Positions 47,701 to 57,613 of a stretch of DNA of 64,000 nucleotides are shown here, one piece after another. The position numbers were made by a program, and so were the translations under genes. Position 1 is the first letter of the stretch; each line of letters starts with the position of its first letter. Below the pieces are notes generated by a model, which was given only the letters and a program-made list of their open reading frames with translations, was not told where the DNA came from and made no database searches. Source of the DNA: Anaeramoeba flamelloides (Eukaryota; Metamonada; Anaeramoebidae). The stretch is from positions 5,971,501-6,035,500 of the forward strand of contig JANTQA010000063.1 of NCBI GenBank assembly GCA_027625915.1, given 5' to 3'.

Positions 47701-50700
47701 CCACCCCCCTTGTAACAAAAAAAATATATTAACTGGTTAAAAATAATCTTAAAATTACTATAAAAACCCCTTTACAGTTATTTTCTGATTTCTGTTTGTA
47801 TTTTTTCATATATACTTTTTTTTTACAAAATCGAATTCATAATGTAGAAGGAATTATTTAATTGAAAATAATGTGATTGCTAAATTATGTAAAAATGATC
47901 CCTTTTATGTTTGGTTCTGTAAAATAAAAATTATTTAAAAAAAAATTACAATGACCAATCTTTTTGCCTATTTAGAATAATTTGCAACACTCTAATAATT
48001 AAAATTAGATGTTTTGATGATATCTATGCCTAAGTCACGATAAAGTTACAAAAATCGCGATATTTTAGAAAAATCGCTATATTCAATATTATTGCGATAA
48101 TATAACAAATCGCGATATTCTATAAAATCACGAAAATTAATTTAAAAATCATGATAAATGCCCAAATATCATGATTAAAAAGTAATCGCGATGTTATAGT
48201 TGATGGGTTTTTGGGCTAATTCAGCAATATTTTTACAAAGAATTTTTTTTTATTCAAAAAAACAGATTATGAGAAAAAAAGTTATTCTTTGAAAAAACAA
48301 CAAATAAGATAATTGATTCAATCAAGGATCAGATCCAAGAGTTTTATTGTTTTTTTTTTGATTTGGTTTGACAAACCTACTGATCCTTTTAGATCAACAA
48401 AATTACTAACTAAATATAAATAAATATTTTCTCAGTCAATCGTGGCGTTGGAAATTGTGTTGAATAATTAGCTTCTAAAACAACCAACCCTTTATCTGTT
48501 CATTAAAGAATGTTTTCTTGAGTGAAAACAATGTTTTCATTTTTTAGAAAAGCTAAAAGGAGTTGGATAACTCTTCATAGGCTTTCACAACATCCTTGCC
48601 AGATGATCACCAATTATATCACTAATTATACAATTGTCTTCTTCTTCTTATTTTTCTTGGAGTATCTTTGTATTGGGTAGAAAAAACAATTAGAGCTTTG
48701 AGGTTTTTGTTTGATCGATCACCAATAAGAAGGAAAATTATTCTCTATTCTTTGTTACTATTTAAAATTGTGAATGTAACAACTTGATTGTAAGAAAACA
48801 CATCTATTTTATATTCAAGTATATTGTTGAAATGGGATATTATTAGTGTGATCACAAAACTCTGTTTGAAATTTTATATTTTGTTAAAAAAAATGTAAAG
48901 AAAAAATATGATTTCCACTACAAACAGTTTCATTTCGTTTATAAAAGTTTTCTGTCTTTCAAAACTTTCAAACTCTTTCAAAGACAATTCACATCCTTTG
49001 CAAACACTTTCTAACATTTTTAAAGTGGAAAAGCGTTGTAATAGTATCAAGGCCATGTAAAGGTCAAGATATTTTTTTTAAAGTGATTTTAAAAAAATAA
49101 TTTTTCATTTTTTTGTGAGAATTATTTTATCGCGATAATGTGGATTATCGTGATTTTATTATTTTTTTGCGATAAAGTTGGACTAATTGCAATTTTTTTA
49201 ATACGATTGTAATTTTAATATTAGTATCATGATAATATATGTTATCATCAAAACCTCTATTGTATAATATTTCTTATTTATTTTCTACTCTGTAAAAAAA
49301 AAGAATAGTTGTATTTTTTCAGTAAAGACGTGCAATTAAATTTATTTTTTTTTCAATTATTTGATCTAATTCTCAAGAAAAACAAAGCAAAACTCATCAC
49401 AAATACAAGAAATACTCGCCCTTTTTTGAATGATCTTTAAATTATTTTGATTTTAATAAAAAAAAAATAAAATGTTGAAAATAATTTTATTTTTTTTCAA
49501 TTTTTAGTTAACACTCTGTAAATTTATTGTAATCTAATAATGATCCAAGAATTGATTAAAAGTGTATTTTAATCGAATTTAGATGTGTATATTTCCCCGT
49601 TAAAACAAAATTTTCAAAAAAAACAATGTTTTTTTTGTTAATACATATAAGTTTTTTTAATCCAAAAAAAAAAATCAAATTAATTTTTTTGAAAAAAATG
49701 TACTGATCTTGAAATTTGAATTTTGATAAATATTTATTCTTTTTTTTTTAATTGAAATATATGCCCTTAATAAAATTAAGCACTATTTTTTTCTGATTAA
49801 TATTTTTCGAAGTCTAGCCTTATAACTTAATTCAATTAACCACTGGGATAATTTTTTTTTAGTATAAAAATAATCTCAACTTTTGAATATCGAAAATATT
49901 TTTTGAAATTACTGTACACTTTTTTATTTTTTTTGGCAAATTGGGGTTGAGAAAATTTTGAAATCAAAGAATAAACTAATAAGGTATTTCCAAAAAAGTG
50001 GGGCATTTTTTTTTACATTTCATAAAAAATAATCTTTTTTAGTGATGGTAATCTTTAATCAATAATACCAAATTAAGTTTAATATTTATACCGATTGAAT
50101 CAACCACTTATATATTTAATTCAAAGCATGTTAGTTGAAATATTCCCAAAAAATGAAAAAAAAAATAGATCTTTTTTTGGCTAAAACAATGTACGACCAA
50201 TTTCAATAAAAAACCGGAAATATGGAATGGGAACAAATGATTTTTTAAACACGAAAACGCAGTTATATGTTTTTAATTATATTGTAAATTTTGTTGAGAT
50301 TATACAAGTTATGAAAATATTTTTTCAATCAAAAAGAAAATAATAAACACCAATTTTCACCATAAAAAAATATCAGATAAAATCGAGATCATAAATTTTA
50401 ATATATTTTATTTCTGCAAAACAATACTAAGAAACAAATTGAATTATTATCAAGAATCTATAAATGGTGGTTAATGATTTTGGATATTTAAATCCTATTT
50501 TGAAGAATGGGTTACATAAATATATTTTAAAATAAATTTGCCCCACTTTATTGGAAATAGCTTATATTAAATTAGAATACTTTTCCAGAGAGTATATCTT
50601 TTTTAAATAACTTTTTTTTTAATTTTACCATTTGAAAATAAAAAAAACATTTGAAGACCAAATTAGTGCCTTTTTTGAAAATAAAATTCCCATAATTTAG

Positions 50701-51129
50701 AATTTGTTTTAGTAAATGAGTTAAAATAAGATATTTTATATAAAAATATACATAATTTAAACTTTGAATTCAATCATTTTGGCAAAAAATGTTTTCAAGA
50801 AAAAGTTAAATTGAAACTTTATTTATTTTTATTTTATCATTTTGTTTTTTTAATTTTTTTAATGGAAGGTATTTGATCAGTTTTCAATTTTTAGTGTTTT
50901 TTGGGTCGTAGGTACATATTAAAATCAAATAATAAATAAAAAAAAATTCAAAATGTCAATAAAAATACATTAATTATCTTTACTTTACTTTCAAACATGA
51001 CTTTAGATAAGAAACAATGATGATAATTTAACCCACTTAGATGATAATAATCATTACAAATTGCCTCAAAAAAATTTTTTTAACACTTTTTCATTCTCTA
51101 CTTTTTTCTCGTCATTTTTACTTAACAAC

Positions 51130-51160
<31 letters not shown>

Positions 51161-52102
51161 CTCAACACAAAATATAAAAAAAAGTATCTTACACCGTTAT
51201 ATCATGCATGCTATAAAAATAGAAAAGATTTGATTGCTCTACTGTTAAGATTTGGAGCAGATCCTGAAATGAATGTACCAAAAATCAATGGAAAAGCCGG
51301 AGATGTATTAGATAAAGAGGAAGTGCAAGAATTATTGGAAATTTATACTAACTATGTAAAAAATTATCTACAGCTTTATACCCGTAAAGAGAATTGCGAT
51401 GTTACCATTGTTAGCTCAGATGACAAAAAGGTCTCTTTTCATAAATTAATCTTTCAATGTAGATTAGGGGGGTTGGTTGATTATGAATTGTTTATTAATA
51501 CATTAAAGAACTTTGAAAAAGAGGAAATTGATTTGATTATGAAATGGATTTATGGTGGCACATGTAACGATGAAAATAAAACATTATTGACCTTTTTAAT
51601 TTCGGCTTTAAATTTGCCAGAGGAAATCTTTAAAGAAAAAAGTCTGAAAAGGGGGTTAAAAAGGGACCTTGCGAATTTATATGACGATAATGATTCAAAA
51701 GACTTTTTTTTGGTGGTTTCTGAACTTAATAAAGAAGGGGAGACCATCGAACGGGAAATACCAGTTCATAAATTAATCTTAATTGCACATTCGGAACTAT
51801 TTAGAGAAATGTTTGTAAACGTCGATAAGGAATCCAATAGGGTTCACGATTATACAGGAAGGAGCTACGAAGCAATTTTTTATCTAATTAAATATTATTA
51901 TACAGATCAACTTGATGAAGCCATATCAGATAAAGCAATGGATGAATTATATTACGCAGAAGAGTTTTATCAGCTTTCCGAATATAATAGTTTGTTCCCT
52001 CGAATTTGCGTTTTAAAACGCAAAAGAAAAAAATTATTAAAGCAACAAAGAAAGTTAAAAAATAAAAAATCAACAACAAAAGTTATAAAAGACAAAAAAT
52101 AA
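38783..52102 (+). CDS. Ankyrin-repeat protein with two C-terminal BTB domains (four exons)
   Basis: Probably an adaptor; BTB proteins commonly serve as substrate receptors for Cullin-3 ubiquitin ligases, but that role is inferred. Exons: 38783-38965, 44470-45951, 46032-46124, 51185-52102. All joins are phase 0, giving 891 residues. Exon 1 encodes the first ankyrin unit and breaks inside a GADPIQSDW|GGIVPINYAI loop that is continuous ankyrin sequence only after splicing. Exon 2 carries further ankyrin units (LLNNGADPNAIHD, LLLAGASPNSIDK, LLKAGAPPW). Exon 3 ends FLIEGADPNEVYQ and exon 4 continues YLTPLYHACYKNRKDLIALL. BTB1 is at about 656-735 (CDVTIVSSDDKKVSFHKLIF). BTB2 is at about 758-865 (EIPVHKLILIAHSELFREMF). 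The tail is lysine-rich. Introns 1 (5.5 kb) and 3 (5.06 kb) are full of repeats. Open frames inside them are not exons. Confidence 0.85.
40361..40915. repeat. Long inverted repeat (about 200-bp arms)
   Basis: Left arm 40361-40580 and right arm about 40695-40915 are inverted copies. Landmarks are ATAGAGTTTTTACAATTTTA, CATGCATTTATCCAAATTTTGGT, ACACCAATCTTTCAATTTTT and GACTAGTCTCTATTA. The arms have diverged by substitutions and a short replaced segment in the middle. It lies in intron 1 of the ankyrin-BTB gene. The frames at 40495-40716 and 40713-40925 are artefacts of the arms. Confidence 0.8.
40952..41440 (-). repeat. Palindrome-ended MITE, family B, copy 3
   Basis: Begins GAAAAAAATAAGTGACATG and ends CAGGTCAGGTATTTTTTTT. 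The middle contains GTAGATCTACTT, as at 29382-29856. It starts about 35 bp after the long inverted repeat. Confidence 0.85.
41441..44469. other. Remainder of intron 1 of the ankyrin-BTB gene
   Basis: A/T-rich intron sequence with no supported gene. It contains runs of CATTGAAATTTC/GGAAATTTAAAGG-like phrases (41600-41790 and 42600-42800) and a diverged relative of the 4095-4620 repeat near 43915-44100. The intron ends in a poly(A) tract directly before the acceptor AG at 44468-44469. Frames at 43544-44150 have no motif. Confidence 0.5.
46277..47610. repeat. Tandem duplication, two units of about 575 and 710 bp
   Basis: Unit 1 (46277-46850) and unit 2 (46897-47610) both begin AAACTTTGTTTCTGTCAAAGGGG and share TTGATCTTGCAATAAAAAAA (unit 1 varies at the first bases), CAATCATTTCCACA and CATTGACTGG/TTCGACTGGG near the end. 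Unit 2 carries an extra segment of about 170 bp (about 47130-47300). It lies in intron 3 of the ankyrin-BTB gene. Frames within it are not conserved between units. Confidence 0.8.
48001..49255. mobile_element. TIR-bounded element with iterated ATCGCGAT motifs
   Basis: The left end AGATGTTTTGATGATATC (48007) mirrors the right end GTTATCATCAAAACCTC (about 49240-49256). Next to each end are clusters of CGCGAT/TCGCGATA/ATCGTGAT/ATCATGAT (48040-48200 and 49125-49235), the only CpG-dense spots nearby. The interior (48240-49100) is less A/T-extreme than the flanks and has a minus-strand frame at 49056-48874. I do not recognise that frame. It lies in intron 3 of the ankyrin-BTB gene. Confidence 0.55.
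49757..50920 (-). repeat. Dispersed repeat, family C, copy 2 (interrupted)
   Basis: The reverse complement of 34183-34778 over both flanks: 49757-49984 matches the end of copy 1, and 50560-50920 matches its beginning (TTTGATCAGTTTTCAATTTT, GTGTTTTTTGGGTCGTAGG). The middle 49985-50559 has no counterpart in copy 1 and is a separate inserted element. Confidence 0.85.
49985..50559. mobile_element. Non-autonomous Tc1/mariner-type MITE nested in family C repeat
   Basis: Termini TATTTCCAAAAAAGTGGGGC and GCCCCACTTTATTGGAAATA are inverted repeats, each starting at a TA. The shared core TTCAAAAAAGTGGGGC is also found at the 3' end of the Tc1/mariner copy at 7531-9048. No transposase is inside. Family C copy 1 (34183-34778) gives the empty site. 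Confidence 0.8.
51129..51160. repeat. (CA)n(TA)n microsatellite at an intron 3' end
   Basis: A CA run then a TA run, 25 bp before the acceptor of the last ankyrin-BTB exon. Confidence 0.95.
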
Positions 52103-52689
52103 CCTACAACCGATATATAAATATTAATTTCTTATTTACATTTTTTTTTTCATAATTTTATTTATATTTTTTCACAATAAAATATTTATCATTCAAAAAA
52201 AATTGGCATATCTTTATTTTATTAGTACTAAATATATCTTTAATTATTTTTTTTTTATATTTTTACTGAATCGAAGGAAGGCAATATATAAATATAGAAT
52301 TTCTTGTTTTTTAGTACCAATAAATATTTATTTAGTGATTTTTATCCTCATTATAAATTTGGCTTTTTTATCAATCAAAGGATAATTTTTCTCTCAATAA
52401 TTGTCAAATTAAAGTTAAGAAAAGAAATTCCAGAAATTATTTATTGGTTGAAAAGGTAATTAAGGGAAAGTAATTAAGGTATCATTAGTGTACTACAACA
52501 GGATCAAATTTTAAAAAATTTTATAGGTGATATTCTGTACTTTCTAATTTTATATGAGGAGTGTAAAAGAATTCTGATCACCTGATAAACCCAGCAAAGA
52601 ATATTTTTTTTGTGAGATCAATTTTTTTTTTCCATTTTGTAAATAAAGGAAACCTCAAAATTCGTAATTATTTTTTAACTTATAAAAAG

Positions 52690-53330
52690 TGTATACTCTT
52701 GATTACCATTTCCATCATTATTATTCAATAACAAGTCTTTGTTGCCAGGAATATTAAAATAAAGATTTTTTTTCTTTTTTTAGATTATTCTTTTGATTTA
52801 AATCAAAAAATTGATTAATCCAACCTATTAAAAAAAATTGTATTGATTTAAGAATGATAGTAATAATGATTAAAGTTTTAAAGTAAAGGTACAATTTTTA
52901 ATTCCGAACTTTTATTTTTATTATATATGAAATTTTAAACTAAATAGTTTGATTTTTTCACAAGAATTGTTATAACAATTCAAATCATTTTTGAAATGAA
53001 AAAAAAAATTATAATGAATTTGGTGGATAAAATAACATCATTCCCTAAATATCTTTATTAAAATTTTATTTGAAAAATTCAAATTTCGTATAATTTGGAA
53101 ATTTTTTTGAATTTTTTTTTCAGTTTTTCTCAACGAGAAAATAACTTTTTTCAAACTTTAAAGAATAAACTAGTTTTTTGTTGTATAGACATTAATTTCA
53201 TAATAAAATTTTGTCAAACTTCAATAAAATTTAGATTTATTTAATCCCCTATACTTCTATTAGATTTTTTTGTTTAATTTAAATTGAAATATTATGAATT
53301 TTAAAATAAAAACAAAATAAATTTTTTTAA
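52690..53330. repeat. Dispersed palindromic repeat, family D, copy 2
   Basis: The left end ATTACCATTTCCATCATTAT is the inverse of the right end of the repeat at 13700-14066. The block CACAAGAATTGTTATAACAA (about 52960) matches that copy in the direct sense. Confidence 0.5.
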
Positions 53331-54929
53331 AATCAATTTTTTCCACTATAAAACTAAAATATGAGTTCCAATTTTCAAGAATTAAATTAATTTTTAATAA
53401 AAATTTCAGGCTACTTTTTTTGGGTAATTATTGGAAACGTTAAGAATCTGGATTTCAACAAATCGACTCAAAATTAATAATTTTTTGATCTATTTAACTC
53501 GTCAATTTCATAAGCCAAAGTACAAATTACAAAAAAAAAAAAAAAAACTACAAGATCTTTGCAAGATTTCATTATATTTTAAAAAATACTACTCCTTTAA
53601 CAAAAAAAAAATCCACAGAATTCTCAATTTAAAAAAATGCAAATAACTAATAAAAAAAGTTTTTTAAATATTTTAATCGAACAAATTACAAAAAAAAATA
53701 TTTCAAAGGATCTTTTTGAAAAAAAATTTTAAACAAAAATAATTAAATTTTTTCTCAAATTGCATATAATGCAATAAAAAAAAAAAGTTTTAAAAGAATT
53801 CTCAATTCTGAAAAATCTAAATTTTAAAAAAAAAATACAAAGTTATTTGTTAAATTACCAAAGAGTTGAATTTCTTCAATTTGAAATAAATTGTTTTATC
53901 CCGGCAAAATATCAATTTGTTACAACTCAATCCATTTTTTAATTGTTTTTCGATCATTTATGTGTGAAAAAGTAAGAATGTTGTAATATTCTTGAGATGA
54001 AAATAACTCATTTTAGAAAGGAAAAAGATGAAAAAAAAAATCTTTGAGATCTCGCCAAGTGACAAAGAATACAGTAATTCCAATCATAGGTTGAAAATTT
54101 ATAAGAAACATAAATTGATTTACTATCAAACAATTTTATACTGTATGAAAAACTACTAAAATTTTTCCTGAAAGTTAATCATTAACCATAAAATTTATAA
54201 TATAAGAAAAAATAAATTATCGCATTTTGATGTATTGACAAAAAATCCATAAAAAAACTTGCATTAATGAAGATCTTGTATTTCCAAAATTAAAATTATC
54301 TCAGCTGAAACATGTAAAAGTAGTGATCGAAATTTACTTTAAACTTTCCATGGTTTCCTATCTTGAGAAAATTAAAAAAGTGTCTAGGTTTTTACAAAAA
54401 AAATATTACCAAAACTAAATATCATGATAAATCGCAAATTTTTTTTTTATTTTTTTTTTACTTTTAGATAAAAAACAATATTTCTAGGGTAGAGAACTGA
54501 ATGTTAAAATAGTAATTTTTTTATTATAATAGATAACTTTCATTTTTAAAAATATTTATTTTCAAAATTAGATATTCCATGGGAAAATGATTTTGAAATA
54601 TTATCTAATAGGAAGTTATACAAAGTTGAAATTTTTAATAGATTTATGAAATGGAATTTTCTCTTTCAAAAAACACAATTTTATTATTGAGACCCAATTT
54701 TTATCTCTTATAAATTTTTAGAGTCGGGTAGGAAGGGTTGTACTAACTTAAAAATTACAAAAAAAATTATTTCAATTTTCAACAATTTTTGTTATGGTAA
54801 AACCTAAACCCTTGAAACACACCACTTATTTTTTTTGGACTTTGTATTGTTTTTTAGAAATTTCAATCATTTTTCAAACCTATTTCCTCACTCAAAACCC
54901 TAATCAAATAGAACCAAAAATTTAGTAAT

Positions 54930-55200
54930 AAAAAAATGTTTGAAACATTAAATACTGATAAATTCGAACAAATTTCAAAATAGTTTTTGTTCAATTTCCA
55001 TTTTAATAAATCTTCGAACTGTTTAACATCAAACAGTGACTGAAAAAGAATATTTTGAAGCACAACTAATTTTAAAGAGTTTCTTAACACTTGACTTCAT
55101 AAAAGTCTTTCTTCAAAGTTGAGAAAAATAATTTCAAAAAGGAAAATCAACATAAAATTTCCAAACATAAATTGCAATTTATCAGGATATTACGATTCAA
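54930..55200 (+). repeat. Dispersed repeat, family E
   Basis: Collinear with 19310-19600: TTGTTCAATTTCCATTTT, AAGAATATTTTGAAGCACAA, then a diverged tail. It is upstream of VPS26. Confidence 0.5.
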
Positions 55201-55547
55201 CTCTGAATAACTTTAAATTATTTTTTTTTTACAAACAGAATAGAGAATGGTAACTTTATAATTCAAAATTTCCTTATCTGTTGTAACTTAAAAAAATTTT
55301 TCAGTAATTTATACACAATTAAAATTTTTTCAAAAATTCTAAAATCTACCTGCTATTCAAATAGGTTGATGAATTTATTAACATTTCTAACAATTTAATT
55401 TGTTAATTTGATACTCGTATTAATATAGAAAGTCGTTTTTAGATATATGTTCATCAAATCTTTAAAATTTTTTCTTCTTTTTCTCATCATTTTTTTTTGT
55501 TTTCTTATTGTGCTGTTCATTAAAAGTTTTGTTTCCAAAAATTGATA

Positions 55548-55776
55548 ATGAGTTCTTCACCAGAATTAAAAATAAGACTTTCAAAGACTCAACATGGACG
55601 CATCTCAGTAGCTAATTACAATGTATCCAAAAAAAAACAAAAATTACATATCTTCTCGAAAAATGATAAAATTGAAGGGAAAATCAGTATTAAACCTGCA
55701 AAACAGCAAACAGTCGAATATTCTAAAATTATGGTTGGGTTGGTTGGTCAAATTGGTAAATTTTTTTTTATTTTCA

Positions 55777-55831
<55 letters not shown>

Positions 55832-57580
55832 TGTACCCAAACCACACTTTTCCGACACCAAACACACCACTAATAAAAAAAATAAAAAAAATATTTTGCG
55901 ATCTTTTTCTTTATAAACCTGTTAAGTAATTTATGGTGAGATCAAAGAAACAAGGGAATTTGTTCAACAAAAAAAACTAGCGGGTTCAAATGGGATAATT
56001 ACGAAGAAACAGCGTTTCCACTTTTGTTTTGACAGAGTTATGAAGAGATACGAATCATACTATGGAACAAATATTGCAGTAGAGTATGCCTTTATTTCCC
56101 ATTTTCTTTCTTTTTCTTTGTCCTCTAGACTACTCTTAAAAAAACTTGCTTTTTGGATGGGCAAATTGGGCGTTTCTTCTTCAATAAAAAATCAAACAAG
56201 AAAAAAAAATAACAGAACCATTTTGTTTCAAACAAAGTATTTTTCCTCTGGCTGTAATGAGCAGTAGTGCAATATTTTCAAAATTTACCTTTTTTAATTG
56301 ATAATCAGATTCTAACATTAAGTCTCATTTCTTGATAAAATTATCCAAAATATTTCAACTTTCATACTTTTGTAAGATTTTAATTCTTCTGTTAATTGCG
56401 AAATAAATAGAACAAAATTTCCATTCATCTTCCAAAAATATAATTCCATAACCCAAGGATTAAAATAAATCACAAAAGCGCACAATTCTAAATGGAAAAT
56501 TAACGTCAAACTGATTTACAGAATTTTAGAATTTAAATTGACCTTCGATCTCTGTAGCAATTTTTAGCAAGCAGAATGACATTTTATTCCTTTTATTTTT
56601 CAAGAATACTATTTGTTGCAAAATAAATGAAACAAAATTTTCATTCAGCTTTCCACAAAAAAGATTTTTAATCATCTAAGATTTCATATTGTTATTTCAA
56701 TCAACTATCAAACTTAAATTATGAATTTTTCCTTTTTAGAATTGTGAATTTTCGGAGACTTATTTTAATTCTTGGGTATGGTGATTTTTTTGGTAAGTGG
56801 AATGAAAATTTTGATCTTTTTATTTTACAAAATAATTGTAGTATCCATACTTCTGAAAATCCACATTCCTAATTTTTAAAATGTTTATAATATGACACAA
56901 CAATAAGCAAAAACTTGAAAAATTCAGAAATCATTTTTGCACATGTACAGTATTTCAATTTCTGAAATAATAAATTCACAATTTTCAAATTTATAACTTG
57001 TTTATTTCGGATTTATGATTTCATTTTATATTTTTCAATTTATTCAAATATAAGATAAGTAAAAAAGATTTTGTATACTTTGTTTTTAATCCTACAAAAC
57101 AATCCAATTTCTTGATTTTGTTGCTGAACTTCTTTTCCTTTTACTTTACTCTAATTTGTTATAACATTTGAAAAAATGTTGAATTTTGGATTGAATAAAA
57201 AAATACAAACTTCAAATTATACTAACCCGTATTTAGCAAAAACGTAAAAAAAAAAAAAAAGATTCACGAATTTGCATTACTGATGAAGATTGGAAAAAAA
57301 TTTAATTGAAATTTTGACCATTGGATTCTCAAACTTCTGCTCAATACTAAAGGGAGAATCATCTTTATGAGAATTTTAATAACAATTTAATACATTTCTG
57401 AACGAGTTATCTTTTCAGAAGTAAACTCTTTTTCAGTCAAAGGGGCCCAGTTTTATTGAATAAATGGAAGACATTCTATGAGTTTAATTCATTACTCTTA
57501 TCAAACTAAAATTTTCAATTTTTAGATCAAAATCATTTTTTCTCATTTTGTAAAATTTTTTTTTTTTTTGTTTTTTTCTT

Positions 57581-57613
<33 letters not shown>

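Larger units (their letters stand above)
52103..55547. other. Intergenic between ankyrin-BTB and VPS26 genes
   Basis: Both genes point the same way, so it holds the 3' end of the first and the promoter of the second. Repeats at 52690-53330 and 54930-55200 fill part of it. Frames at 52203-52385, 53431-53646 and 54863-55090 show no motif. Confidence 0.5.

Noticed and set aside
48874-49056. Minus-strand frame in the ATCGCGAT element as a transposase piece
   Set aside because: It could belong to a transposase, but no catalytic motif or family signature is visible in it or its neighbours.
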